In this document: piece by piece, positions 16,363 through 24,526 of the stretch
How positions within the stretch are numbered: position 1 is the stretch's first letter
Layout of the letters: each line of letters opens with the position of its first letter
Assembly (NCBI GenBank): GCA_013298145.1
Contig: JAAFJO010000002.1
Coordinates: 789,184 to 853,183, forward strand
Reading direction: 5' to 3'
Origin: Betaproteobacteria bacterium
GTDB lineage: Bacteria > Pseudomonadota > Gammaproteobacteria > Burkholderiales > Casimicrobiaceae
Length of the DNA stretch: 64,000 nt
Notes under the pieces: generated by a model
Database searches by the model: none
Seen by the model: only the letters and a program-made list of their open reading frames with translations
What the model was told of the DNA's origin: nothing
Translations under genes and position numbers: made by a program

Positions 16363-18108
16363 GTGTCATCTCTCGCCCTCGCTCGTAAATACCGCCCTCG
16401 CAGTTTCGCGGAACTCATGGGGCAAGAACACGTCGTCAAAGCGCTCTCGCATGCGCTTGAAACCGGGCGATTGCATCAGGCTTATCTGCTCACGGGCACA
16501 CGCGGCATCGGTAAGACGACCATTGCGCGCATTCTCGCGAAAACTCTGAATTGCGAAACAGGTGTCACGCCATCTCCGTGTGGCGTGTGTCAATCCTGCG
16601 TTGATATTGATGCGGGGCGCTTTCCTGATTTGATCGAGCTCGATGCGGCGTCGAACACGGGTGTGGACAATATGCGAGAGATCATCGATAACGCGCGCTA
16701 TGCGCCGACCGCTGGGCGCTACAAGGTGTATCTCATCGACGAGGTACACATGCTCTCGAAAAACGCATTCAATTCGATGCTGAAAACGCTCGAAGAGCCG
16801 CCAGAGCATGTGAAGTTCGTGCTTGCAACGACTGATCCGCAAAAGATTCCCGTCACGGTGCTCTCGCGCTGTTTACAGTTTAATTTGAAAGCGTTTCCGC
16901 CGGAGCGCGTGGCCGAGCAATTGCACAAAGTGTTGACCGCCGAGAACGTGCCGTTTGATGCCAAAGCACTGCGACTGATTGGTGATGCAGCCAATGGTTC
17001 GATGCGCGATGCGCTCTCGATCACCGATCAAGCGATCGCCTTCGGCCACGGCAAAGTGGATGAAACCCAGGTCCGGCAAATGCTTGGCAACGTGGATCGC
17101 GATTTCGTTTGGCGTGTGCTTGATGCGGTCGTCGCTAAGGATGCGCAGGCGCTCGATCAAGAATGTGATCGTTGTTTTGAAAACGCACTCTCCGCCGACG
17201 ATGCACTCGCGCAGCTCGCGCGTGCGCTACACCGGATAGCGCTCTTCCAAGCCGTGCCTAGCTCGGTAGACATTGACGATATCGATCATTCGCACATCGA
17301 GCGCATCGCCGCGCAACTCAACGGCGATACCGTGCAGCTTTACTACCAAATCGCGCTCCACGGGCGAGACGATTTACGGCTCGCGCCAGACGAGCAAACC
17401 GCGCTCATGATGACGTTTCTGCGGCTCTTGGCGTTTTCTCCGAACGCCGGGCAAAGCGTTGCACGGGAGACGGGGGGCGCGCCTTCGCGCGAACCTACGG
17501 CGAAATCTTCGCCCACTGCCGCCCAAAATTCCTCGCAAGCGCGCGGAAGCGTGGAGGCGGCCCGCAGCGCTGCACCTGTACGCGTAGCGGACGCGATCAC
17601 GGGTGAAGCACCTCGCCCGTCGATGGCAAACGAGCCAACCGCCATATCGAGTGGAAACGAAGCCCCGCGAGTCTCCCCCCAATCTAATCAGGCGTTCGAC
17701 GGCGATTGGCACAAACTCGCTTCATCACTTCCTTTGGCTGCGCTCGCCAAAGAACTGGCGCGTCACGCCGTATTGTTGAGCTTCGAAAATCATGTGTTCC
17801 GACTCGCCGTGCCGCAAGACAAGCGACCCCTCGCTACCACGCAGCGCGACCGGCTCGCAAGCACACTCACCGAGTATTTCGGTCGGCCCACGAAAGTAGA
17901 AATTGAGCTCACCGACAACGTCGGAAACGCCATCAGTTTGTCCGGCGTTTCCTCCGCGCAAACCGAATCAATCGCCGCGAAGGAAGTGCGCGTAAAGGAC
18001 GAAAAGCAAGCGGCAGCGGAAGCAGCCTTTATTGCTGACCCAGCGGTACAGGTGTTGCTGAAAGAGGGCAACGGTCGGATTCCTGCGGGATGTATCACTG
18101 CAACTTAG
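16363..18108 (+). CDS. dnaX: DNA polymerase III subunits gamma/tau
   Basis: The clamp-loader ATPase of the replicative polymerase. From a GTG at 16363 the protein has 581 residues: MSSLALARKYRPRSF, Walker A GTRGIGKTT, a zinc module of four Cys (CETGVTPSPCGVCQSC), Walker B/DEVHMLS, and the SRC sensor motif, then the collar domain to about residue 360. A disordered Ala/Ser/Pro-rich linker follows, and a C-terminal tau domain of about 130 residues. I see no A6G-type slippery site, so a frameshifted gamma product is not evident. An in-frame ATG at 16258 is also possible but would add residues not in the family. Downstream ybaB and recR form the usual cluster. Confidence 0.95.
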   Translation: MSSLALARKYRPRSFAELMGQEHVVKALSHALETGRLHQAYLLTGTRGIGKTTIARILAKTLNCETGVTPSPCGVCQSCVDIDAGRFPDLIELDAASNTGVDNMREIIDNARYAPTAGRYKVYLIDEVHMLSKNAFNSMLKTLEEPPEHVKFVLATTDPQKIPVTVLSRCLQFNLKAFPPERVAEQLHKVLTAENVPFDAKALRLIGDAANGSMRDALSITDQAIAFGHGKVDETQVRQMLGNVDRDFVWRVLDAVVAKDAQALDQECDRCFENALSADDALAQLARALHRIALFQAVPSSVDIDDIDHSHIERIAAQLNGDTVQLYYQIALHGRDDLRLAPDEQTALMMTFLRLLAFSPNAGQSVARETGGAPSREPTAKSSPTAAQNSSQARGSVEAARSAAPVRVADAITGEAPRPSMANEPTAISSGNEAPRVSPQSNQAFDGDWHKLASSLPLAALAKELARHAVLLSFENHVFRLAVPQDKRPLATTQRDRLASTLTEYFGRPTKVEIELTDNVGNAISLSGVSSAQTESIAAKEVRVKDEKQAAAEAAFIADPAVQVLLKEGNGRIPAGCITAT

Positions 18109-18469
18109 TCTCCTCTCCCTTTGGGAGCGGTCAACGCGGAGCGCTGGGTGAGGGCCACTTTCTTCAATAGCGGAAAGTCACTACCAAATGCTGCATTTCG
18201 CTCATCCGCACTTGCAGCGCGATCTCTCTCGGCTTGCGCACAGCTCCCCTTTGGTGGAGACCGCGGCTTTGCTGCGTACTCTCGCCTCGGCCAGTCTAGA
18301 GCGAGAGGAATCGACTTCGCCGAAGGAGCCCGCCTCGCGGTGTGACGCCAATCGTCAATGAGCACGCGCCACGAATAGAATGCGTTGAAGTAGAAACAAC
18401 ACGAGGCTTTGCGCACTAGCGAAGTCTCGTTCTAGCGCGTATGCGCGTCGTCCTGTTTTTGGAGCAAAC
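18109..18469. other. Intergenic region with repeat family A copy
   Basis: A 361-bp gap between dnaX and ybaB. A degenerate family A repeat lies at 18112-18154 (CCTCTCCC..GGGAGCGG, then GGGTGAGGG at its end). The rest has no credible gene; short open frames lack ribosome sites and family resemblance. The ybaB promoter is expected in its 3' part but no clear hexamers stand out. Confidence 0.6.
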
Positions 18470-18796
18470 ATGTTTGGAAAAGGCGGCATGGCTGGGCTGA
18501 TGCAACAAGCCCAGAAGATGCAAGAGAACTTGAAAAAGGCGCAAGACGAAATTGCGCGCATGGAAGTCGAAGGCCAAGCTGGCGCGGGCATGGTCAAAGT
18601 CACGATGACGGGCAAGCACGAATGCAAACGCGTGCAAATCGATCCGGGCGTGATGGACGATAAAGAAATGCTCGAGGACTTGATTACCTCCGCGATCAAC
18701 GACGCCGCACGCAAACTCGAAGCATCGTCGAGCGAGAAGATGGGCGCGATGACGGGCGGGATGAATTTGCCGCCAGGAATGAAGCTTCCGTTTTGA
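18470..18796 (+). CDS. ybaB: YbaB/EbfC family nucleoid-associated protein
   Basis: A small DNA-binding protein of 108 residues that dimerises into a tweezer-like shape. It begins [21 protein letters not shown] with the family coiled-coil helix, then the three-stranded sheet ([19 protein letters not shown]), and ends with a Gly/Met-rich tail ([17 protein letters not shown]). Its place between dnaX and recR is conserved across bacteria. A GGAG ribosome site is at 18460. Confidence 0.95.
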   Translation: MFGKGGMAGLMQQAQKMQENLKKAQDEIARMEVEGQAGAGMVKVTMTGKHECKRVQIDPGVMDDKEMLEDLITSAINDAARKLEASSSEKMGAMTGGMNLPPGMKLPF

Positions 18797-18856
18797 TCGC
18801 ACGAAATCTAGCCGTGGCTCTCTGGTACTGCCTTGCATCGCTCGCTAGTTCGGCTG

Positions 18857-18984
18857 CCTCTCCCTGTGGGAGAGGTCGCGCCGTAAGGCGCGGGTGAGGG
18901 AGGCGGGGGCGACGTGGTAGCCGACGTTGAAACGGGACCAACCCTCACCCAACGCTTTGCGTTGACCTCTCCCACAGGGAGAGG
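18857..18984. repeat. Two family A palindromic repeats in opposite orientation
   Basis: One copy at 18857-18901 reads forward and a second at 18942-18984 reads in reverse, with about 40 bp between. Each has the CCTCTCCC-TGT-GGGAGAGG palindrome plus GGGTGAGGG. Together they can fold into a long cruciform between ybaB and recR. Confidence 0.85.
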
Positions 18985-19033
18985 TATAGACCTGCGTGAC
19001 TCGCCGAGTTCCACCCATTCTCTAGGGTAGCGC

Positions 19034-19621
19034 GTGACCCCCGTCTCCTTCAAAGCCCTCATCGACGCCCTCAAAGCGCTCCCTGGCGTTGGCCCGCGCG
19101 CCGCGCAGCGGATCGCATTCGAGCTGGTGCAACACAAGCGCGAAGAAGCGGAGGTGCTGTCGCGCGCGCTCACGCATGCGCTCGAAAAACTTGGCCATTG
19201 CGAACGCTGCAATACGCTCTCCGAAACGCCGATTTGCGCACTGTGCGCATCCCCGCGTCGCGACCCGTCACAGCTCTGCGTCGTCGAAACACCATCCGAC
19301 CAAATCACCCTCGAACAATCCGGCGCGTTCAGCGGCATGTATTTCGTGTTGATGGGCCGCCTCTCGCCGCTAGACGGCGTCGGCCCCGGCGAAATTCACC
19401 TAGAACGCCTTGTCGAACGCGCCACTGACGGCACGGTGAAAGAAGTCATCCTCGCCACCAACTTCACCAATGAAGGCGAAGTCACCGCGCACGTGATTAC
19501 CGAACTGCTTGAATCACAGGGTGTGAAAGTGTCACGGCTTGCGCGCGGGATTCCGATTGGGAGTGAGTTGGAGTATGTGGATGCGGCTACGGTGGCGCAG
19601 GCGGTGAGGGAGAGGCGGTGA
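19034..19621 (+). CDS. recR: Recombination protein RecR
   Basis: Acts with RecF and RecO in loading RecA at gaps. The 195-residue protein has the N-terminal helix-hairpin-helix ([20 protein letters not shown]), a Cys4 zinc finger (CERC..CALC), a Toprim domain ([27 protein letters not shown]) and the Walker-B-like C-terminal segment ([20 protein letters not shown]). A GTG start at 19034 gives the standard length. Last gene of the dnaX-ybaB-recR cluster. Confidence 0.97.
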   Translation: MTPVSFKALIDALKALPGVGPRAAQRIAFELVQHKREEAEVLSRALTHALEKLGHCERCNTLSETPICALCASPRRDPSQLCVVETPSDQITLEQSGAFSGMYFVLMGRLSPLDGVGPGEIHLERLVERATDGTVKEVILATNFTNEGEVTAHVITELLESQGVKVSRLARGIPIGSELEYVDAATVAQAVRERR

Positions 19622-19678
19622 ATTCGCTTTCACCCAACAACGCTTTCAACACTCGGCGTTAATCGTAAGACAGTTACC

Positions 19679-19978
19679 GTGAGCGAAACCTTCTTGACAC
19701 TACTGTTCCCGGTGAGACTATTTGCGTTTCACCCGGTCGCGTGTTCGATTTTGGCGCTGATATTTAGCGCGTGCACGTTTTTACCTGAGTCAAGTCTACG
19801 GATGCGTGCGGGTTTCGCGGTAGCTGCATTGTGTTGGTGGGCTTTCGCCTATCTAGAGTACGGCGTGTCCGTACAAACAAACATACGCACGGACTTAGTA
19901 TTTCTTGGGCCGATATTTCAGCTTGCGGCCTACTTTGGTATTTGGTTGTTGCTTCGTTGGATCAATACTAAGTGGTAG
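19679..19978 (+). CDS. Small membrane protein of unknown function
   Basis: A 99-residue protein from a GTG at 19679 with three hydrophobic segments (about residues 5-30, 43-62 and 74-93). The charged or polar residues sit in the loops, as expected for a real membrane protein. No family recognised. It follows recR by 57 bp on the same strand. No strong ribosome site is seen, which lowers confidence. Confidence 0.55.
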   Translation: MSETFLTLLFPVRLFAFHPVACSILALIFSACTFLPESSLRMRAGFAVAALCWWAFAYLEYGVSVQTNIRTDLVFLGPIFQLAAYFGIWLLLRWINTKW

Positions 19979-20298
19979 ACAGCGTCCCGACTCCTGTCTC
20001 ATGCTCGCATCCGGGTTCCCTTACCCGCCGTAGCCGCGATGCAGCGCAGCGAAATCGAAGCGCTCTATCTCGACCCTCGATTCCACTTCATTTCATCGCA
20101 GCTACGAAGAACATCGGATCGCTTCGCGATGAATCACCTGAACCCGGGTGACCAGCATTCGGTCTACTTTTGGAGAAGCGTTGCGAGATCACTCTACCTG
20201 TAGGGTGCGATCCCATCGCACCTCGTTGCAATACGCGCGAAGCGCATGTCTTCAATCCACGTTTGCCGGTATCAATTTGGGTGCGATAGGATCGCACC
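19979..20298. other. Repeat-rich intergenic region
   Basis: A 320-bp gap before the 3' end of rsmA with no gene. It contains a family F 20-mer at 20001-20020, whose reverse complement recurs at 51262-51281, and two inverted copies of family C, at 20200-20222 and 20279-20302. The second family C copy runs over the rsmA stop codon. Confidence 0.7.
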
Positions 20299-20302
20299 CT
20301 AC
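20200..20302. repeat. Inverted pair of family C repeats
   Basis: Copy 1 (20200-20222) and copy 2 (20279-20302, inverted) share GTAGGGTGCGATC followed by (C/T)ATCGCACC, with one internal difference. Each copy is itself palindromic (GGTGCGAT..ATCGCACC). Spacer 56 bp. Copy 2 covers the last bases of rsmA, so part of the repeat is coding. Confidence 0.8.
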
Positions 20303-21156
20303 GCGCCCTTGGTGGCGACGTAATCCGCAATCGCAACAAACGCCTCACACGACAATGTCTCCGCGCGCGCTTGTGGATCGATGTTGAGATTCGCCCACGC
20401 ATCGACTGGCGCAAACGCGCCCAAACTTTTGCGAATCATTTTTCGGCGTTGGGTGAATGCGGCGGTGACGATGTTGGCAAATGTGCGCTCGTTTTTCGGC
20501 CTCAAGCGCTTCTCGCCTAACGGTTTGAGTTGCACGATGGATGAATCGACGGCGGGAATCGGCCGAAACGCGCCGGGCGGAACGTCGAAACATTTCACGA
20601 CATCGAATCGATATTGCAACATCACCGAGAGTCGCCCCCGATCATCCTCGCCTTCGCGCGCGGCCATGCGATCCACCACTTCTTTTTGCAGCATGAAGGT
20701 CATGTCAGCGATGCGGTCTTCGTAATCGCATAGGCGAAACAGAATGGGCGACGAGATGTTGTAAGGCAAATTGCCGACGACTCTCAATGGCGACGGAAGC
20801 GTCGCGAAATCGAATTCGAGCGCATCACCTTCGTGAATGCGCAATTGCTCGGGTGTGAATTCGGTTTTCAAACGCGCGACAAGATCACGATCAATTTCGA
20901 CAACGTCGAGGCTCGCGGTTTCGCCTTCTTTGCAATGCGCAGAGATAGCGTCTAGCAATTCACGCGTGAGCGCGGCTTGTCCGGGGCCGATTTCCAGAAT
21001 GCGATCCGAGGGCTTCGGATCAATCGCGTCGACGATGCGGCGGATGTAGCTTTTGTCGACCAAGAAGTTTTGGCCGAAGCGCTTTTTGGCGCGATGCGGG
21101 CTGCTATGGGATACAGGTTGGGATGCGGCTTGCGATGATTTGGCGGACGAGTTCAC
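20299..21156 (-). CDS. rsmA: 16S rRNA dimethyladenosine transferase (KsgA)
   Basis: Dimethylates two adjacent adenines near the 3' end of 16S rRNA during 30S assembly. After a Ser/Ala-rich leader the protein reads AKKRFGQNFLVDKSYI, then the SAM site EIGPGQAALTRELL, the acidic VVEIDRDL, and the catalytic NLPYNIS motif. The C-terminal helical domain includes FTQRRKMIRKSL. The start is uncertain: GTG at 21156 (285 residues) or TTG at 21162; no ATG precedes the conserved region. The gene is bracketed by repeats: family C overlaps its stop and family D begins a few bases upstream of its start. Confidence 0.95.
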   Translation of the reverse strand: MNSSAKSSQAASQPVSHSSPHRAKKRFGQNFLVDKSYIRRIVDAIDPKPSDRILEIGPGQAALTRELLDAISAHCKEGETASLDVVEIDRDLVARLKTEFTPEQLRIHEGDALEFDFATLPSPLRVVGNLPYNISSPILFRLCDYEDRIADMTFMLQKEVVDRMAAREGEDDRGRLSVMLQYRFDVVKCFDVPPGAFRPIPAVDSSIVQLKPLGEKRLRPKNERTFANIVTAAFTQRRKMIRKSLGAFAPVDAWANLNIDPQARAETLSCEAFVAIADYVATKGA

Positions 21157-21164
21157 CGTCAAAT

Positions 21165-21255
21165 TGTAGGCGCGGGCTTGACCGCGCTTGCATACACTGC
21201 ACTTTTCGACGATTGCGCGGGAGTGAACTGAAGCGCGGTCAAGCCCGCCCCTACA
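21165..21255. repeat. Inverted pair of family D repeats upstream of rsmA
   Basis: Arm 1 (21165-21189) and arm 2 (21231-21255) are inverted copies of a 25-mer that begins TGTAGG and contains GGGCTTGACCGCGCTT, matching at 24 of 25 positions, spacer 41 bp. Arm 1 starts 9 bp from the rsmA GTG, so it would occupy the leader of that mRNA. Confidence 0.85.
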
Positions 21256-21294
21256 AAAGCCGCCCGGATGACCTTCGCCTTCGCGGAGACTCGC

Positions 21295-22227
21295 CTACAT
21301 TGCGTCCAACTCCGCGAGCAATCTCGGCATCGCGTCCGTCATCCCCCGATATGCGACAACGGCGGGCGTCATCGAACGCAGCGCGTCTGCGAGTTCAGGT
21401 GCGCGCCGGGGTGCGATCCGCAAGACATCACATAGCGGGCTCATCATCACTCGAATGAAAAACACCGCGCGATTGAACTGCGGCAACGGCCAGGTGGTTT
21501 GCCGCTCAACGCGAAAGAAGAGGCGAGGAAGGAGCGGCGCGGAGTCTGCGAGCGTTTTCGCCCATGAGTAATCGTTTTGATCGGGATGTTGCGGCAAGCT
21601 CGCGCTGGGGACGATGAGCCACACGTGTCGCAGCATCGGCTGCTTCATGAACGCCATGGTCATGATTGACGGCCCTGCGGCAATGAGCATTTGATTGTCA
21701 GCGACAGGTGCGTGAATCTGTGAGAAATTCAGGCCGAGCTTTTCACGCGGGTCCCAGCGAGACGGGAAACAGACGGAGAGGTATTCGGTGCGGAGCGTGT
21801 CGGCGTCGTGTTTGAGGATTACGAAGTCTTCTTGGAGGGAGAGGAGAAGTGGCTCCTCCCCCTTCAAGGGGGAGGCGGGGATGGGGTTGGGTTGGACATC
21901 AGAAGAACCCCATCCCCACCCCACCCCTCCCCTTGAAGGGGAGGGAGTTGTATTCCCTCCCCTTGGAAGGGAGGGGACCAAATCGCAAATTGCCCTGATC
22001 ACATCTTCGTTCGCTTCACCCACCAACGCCCGCTCACGCGCCTCACGCAGCACACGCTCGCGCTCGCGTGCGTACGCGGGCGCAAGATCGTCGTGTAGCA
22101 ACAGCGCAGGCGATTCGGGATCAAGCTTCTCGAGATTCGGCCGCATTCGAAACGGTGTGGACACCGTCCACGGCATGCGCTCAGCGGGTGTGAGCCAATC
22201 GATCTTCTGCACACTCGCTTCGCTCAC
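21295..22227 (-). CDS. DUF3445 (HDOD-like, heme-dependent oxidative N-demethylase family) protein with in-frame repeat insertion
   Basis: A cytoplasmic protein of 310 residues from a GTG at 22227 that overlaps the exonuclease stop (GTGA). The parts PFRMRPNLEKLDP, LQEDFVILKHD, SVCFPSRWDPREKLGLNFSQIHAPV and FFRVERQTTWPLP match the DUF3445 family, which includes heme-dependent N-demethylase-like proteins. Residues of about 83-126 are foreign to the family: they are encoded by a pair of inverted GC-rich palindromes plus a third half-copy (21853-21976) and read as a Gly/Pro/Ser-rich loop. The frame is kept and conserved blocks continue on both sides, so the protein is probably still made. Substrate unknown. 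Confidence 0.85.
   Translation of the reverse strand: MSEASVQKIDWLTPAERMPWTVSTPFRMRPNLEKLDPESPALLLHDDLAPAYARERERVLREARERALVGEANEDVIRAICDLVPSLPRGGNTTPSPSRGGVGWGWGSSDVQPNPIPASPLKGEEPLLLSLQEDFVILKHDADTLRTEYLSVCFPSRWDPREKLGLNFSQIHAPVADNQMLIAAGPSIMTMAFMKQPMLRHVWLIVPSASLPQHPDQNDYSWAKTLADSAPLLPRLFFRVERQTTWPLPQFNRAVFFIRVMMSPLCDVLRIAPRRAPELADALRSMTPAVVAYRGMTDAMPRLLAELDAM
21853..21976. repeat. Palindromic repeat family E inside the DUF3445 gene
   Basis: Unit 1 at 21853-21893 (CTCCCCCTTCAAGGGGGAG then GGGGATGGGGTTGGG) and unit 2 at 21907-21946 (the inverse order) form a long inverted repeat. A third palindrome, CCCTCCCCTTGGAAGGGAGGGG, is at about 21955-21976. The block is open in the reading frame of the minus-strand gene. 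Confidence 0.88.
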
Positions 22228-23003
22228 GCGTTCCACGCCTGCAAATATTCTTTCCAATGCGAAGCGCTATTCGCACGCAACTTTTCGCGCACGAGATTGA
22301 TTTCGTCTGCGTATTGCGAATCGCTCAACTCGCCGCGCATCATTTGAAAACGCAAGAAGACCAGATACGTGTTCATCACGTCCGTCTCGCAATAGGCGCG
22401 AATGTTGGCGATTTCGCCGCGCTCGAAGGCGTCCCACACTTTACTGCCGTCCATCCCCAGTTTGCCGGGGAAGCCTGCGAGTTTGGCCATCGCATCGAGC
22501 GGCGCATTGGCGCGCGCTTGATACATCGCGAGGAAGTCCATCAAATCAAGATGGCGCTCTTTGTAGCGATTCAAGTAATGATCGAAATTGAATGCGCGAT
22601 CATTCGCACCCGTCTCAAGAAAGCGCGACGCCGAAACGCCCGCGAGCAATCCGCGTTGCATCAATACGGGAAGATCGAATCCACCGCCATTCCACGAAAT
22701 AAGTTGCGGCGTACGCTTGTCGATGAGATCGAAGAACTTTTGCACAATCGCAGTTTCGTCATCGCTTTCTTCGCCCAACGTCCACACGGCGAGCTTGTCA
22801 GCGCCCTCACGCAACACGCAGGAGATCGCACACACGCGTTGCAAGTACGGCGGCAAAAAATCACTGCCGTTTTTGATGCGCTGCTGCGCGAAGCCCCATT
22901 TCGCGACCTCGCTATCGGTCAGCTCTGAAGGCAAATCGTGAAGACGACGCAACCCCGCTACATCGGGGATGGTTTCAATGTCGAAGACGAGGGTGGGAAA
23001 CAT
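22224..23003 (-). CDS. PolB-related 3'-5' exonuclease (DnaQ-fold)
   Basis: A predicted exonuclease of 259 residues in the DNA_pol_B_exo2 family. Motif I is FDIETIPD with the metal-binding Asp and Glu. Motif II is WNGGGFDLPVL. Motif III is the late segment YCETDVMNTY with its Asp. The adjacent LDLMDFLAMYQARANAPLDAMAKLAGFPGK block is typical. It is a DEDD-type nuclease of unknown biological role, probably DNA repair or processing. The ATG at 23003 is used; a GTG lies just before it. It is flanked by DUF3253 (6-9 bp upstream) and the DUF3445 gene (GTGA overlap), so the three form an operon. Confidence 0.9.
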   Translation of the reverse strand: MFPTLVFDIETIPDVAGLRRLHDLPSELTDSEVAKWGFAQQRIKNGSDFLPPYLQRVCAISCVLREGADKLAVWTLGEESDDETAIVQKFFDLIDKRTPQLISWNGGGFDLPVLMQRGLLAGVSASRFLETGANDRAFNFDHYLNRYKERHLDLMDFLAMYQARANAPLDAMAKLAGFPGKLGMDGSKVWDAFERGEIANIRAYCETDVMNTYLVFLRFQMMRGELSDSQYADEINLVREKLRANSASHWKEYLQAWNA

Positions 23004-23012
23004 CACACGATT

Positions 23013-23294
23013 CTAGGGGGCACTTCGTTGCGCCACGCGATACCGAATCGCGCCGCGAATCTCGTTGCTGGGATCGAGAACGATGCCGCGCTGCGTGATT
23101 TCGATGACGTTTGCTTTTGCCAACTCGACGCCGACCGCGCGGACGTCTTCCATGTGTGTGCGCCAATCGTCTGGCCAAACCGCGCGGGCCACCTCGCTAG
23201 GGCAAATCGTGCCGTCCGGCGCGCGCGATTCGCATAGCTGGATGATCGATGATTTGACTTTTAATTCCACGAGCAAATCGCTTCCGCCGCTCAC
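23013..23294 (-). CDS. DUF3253 domain protein
   Basis: A 93-residue protein with the DUF3253 pattern: APDGTICPSEVARAVWPDDWRTHMEDVRAVGVELAKANVIEITQRGIVLDP. This looks like a small winged-helix fold, so DNA or RNA binding is possible but not shown. First gene of the DUF3253-exonuclease-DUF3445 operon. Confidence 0.85.
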   Translation of the reverse strand: MSGGSDLLVELKVKSSIIQLCESRAPDGTICPSEVARAVWPDDWRTHMEDVRAVGVELAKANVIEITQRGIVLDPSNEIRGAIRYRVAQRSAP

Positions 23295-23441
23295 AACTTC
23301 AGAGAAGAATTAGCTTACTATTTTTGATTGAAGGCCTTATTTAATCGGGCGCTTATGCAATAAACGAAGTCAATCAGTTTGTCGTTGAATAATGGGTGTA
23401 GCCCATTTAATTAGCGGCTAGAGCGATAAAGTTGTTGGCGA

Positions 23442-24341
23442 CTAACCCGGAAACACACCCGTCGAGAGATAGCGATCACCGCGATCGCACACGATGAAAA
23501 CGATGGTCGCGTTCTTCACTTCTTTCGCCACGCGCAACGCAATCAAACATGCGCCCGCCGCCGACACTCCGCAAAAAATGCCTTCCTGGACAGCGAGTTC
23601 GCGCGTCATGTCCTCAGCATCCGCTTGCGAGACTTCGATCACGCGATCAATTCGCGCCTTCTTGCTGATTTCCGGTTTGTACGCCTCGGGCCATTTGCGA
23701 ATGCCTGCGATGCTGGAGCCATCGCTCGGCTGCGCGCCGATGATCACGACACTCTCGTTTTGCTCTTTAAGGTAATTCGACACGCCTGTGATGGTGCCCG
23801 TCGTGCCCATCGCGGAAACGAAATGCGTGATTTGGCCGTTGGTTTGCGTCCACAACTCGGGGCCAGTGCCTCGATAGTGAGCAAGCGGATTGTCAGGGTT
23901 CGCGAACTGATCGAGCACGCGGCCTTTGCCTTCCGCCTGCAGCTTCACTGCAAGATCGCGCGCGCCTTCCATGCCTTCAGTTTTGCTCACCAAGATCAGT
24001 TCGGCCCCGAACGCCTTCATCGATTGCCGACGCTCGAGCGATTGGTTCTCCGGCATGATGAGCACCATCTTGTAGCCTCGCATTGCCGCCACCATCGAAA
24101 GCGCAATTCCGGTGTTGCCGCTGGTTGCTTCAATCAGCGTATCGCCGGGTTTGATTTCGCCACGGCGCTCCGCTTCCATGATCATCGAAAACGCGGGGCG
24201 ATCTTTCACGCTGCCCGCCGGGTTGTTGCCTTCGAGCTTGCCGAGGATCACGTTTGAAGGATCAACGCCATGCAATTGCGGAAGACGTTGCAAGCGAACG
24301 AGCGGAGTGTTGCCGATGGTGGATTCGATGGTGGGATACAT
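23442..24341 (-). CDS. cysM: Cysteine synthase B
   Basis: A PLP enzyme that makes cysteine from O-acetylserine and sulfide or thiosulfate. The 299 residues start MYPTIESTIGNTPLVRLQRLP; the PLP lysine is in NPAGSVKDRPA, the substrate loop is EATSGNTGIA, and the phosphate-binding loop is AMGTTGTITG. The short length and the loop sequences fit CysM rather than CysK. It ends CDRGDRYLSTGVFPG. A hairpin AATGGG..CCCATT lies 35 bp downstream (23391-23407) but lacks a T run. Confidence 0.95.
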   Translation of the reverse strand: MYPTIESTIGNTPLVRLQRLPQLHGVDPSNVILGKLEGNNPAGSVKDRPAFSMIMEAERRGEIKPGDTLIEATSGNTGIALSMVAAMRGYKMVLIMPENQSLERRQSMKAFGAELILVSKTEGMEGARDLAVKLQAEGKGRVLDQFANPDNPLAHYRGTGPELWTQTNGQITHFVSAMGTTGTITGVSNYLKEQNESVVIIGAQPSDGSSIAGIRKWPEAYKPEISKKARIDRVIEVSQADAEDMTRELAVQEGIFCGVSAAGACLIALRVAKEVKNATIVFIVCDRGDRYLSTGVFPG

Positions 24342-24480
24342 GTTTCGAATGACTGAGAACGAACGACGAGTGGCGAGATGTTACGCCGAGCGATTTCCGC
24401 ACCCTAAGTGTGGAGAAGTGCGAGGCGAGTCTTCCAACTCACTCGAGCGAGCGTTAGGCCAATGTGGCCGCACGCTGCAC

Positions 24481-24507
24481 AAAAAAATAAACCCGCCGAA
24501 GCGGGTT
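24481..24507 (-). terminator. Rho-independent terminator of the ComEA-like gene
   Basis: On the minus strand the stem AACCCGC (24507-24501) and GCGGGTT (24496-24490), loop TTCG, is followed by TATTTTTTT. It lies 20 bp after the stop codon of the gene at 24527. Confidence 0.88.
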
Positions 24508-24526
24508 CATTGGTTCGCGAGAAGAA

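Noticed and set aside
16363..18108. Programmed frameshift site in dnaX for a short gamma product
   Set aside because: No A6G or similar slippery heptamer with a following hairpin was seen near the expected position.
23330..23441. Similarity between the region after cysM and the region near 28650 (CTAGA..ATAAAGTT..TGGC)
   Set aside because: The shared part is short and interrupted; it is not enough to call a repeat family by eye.
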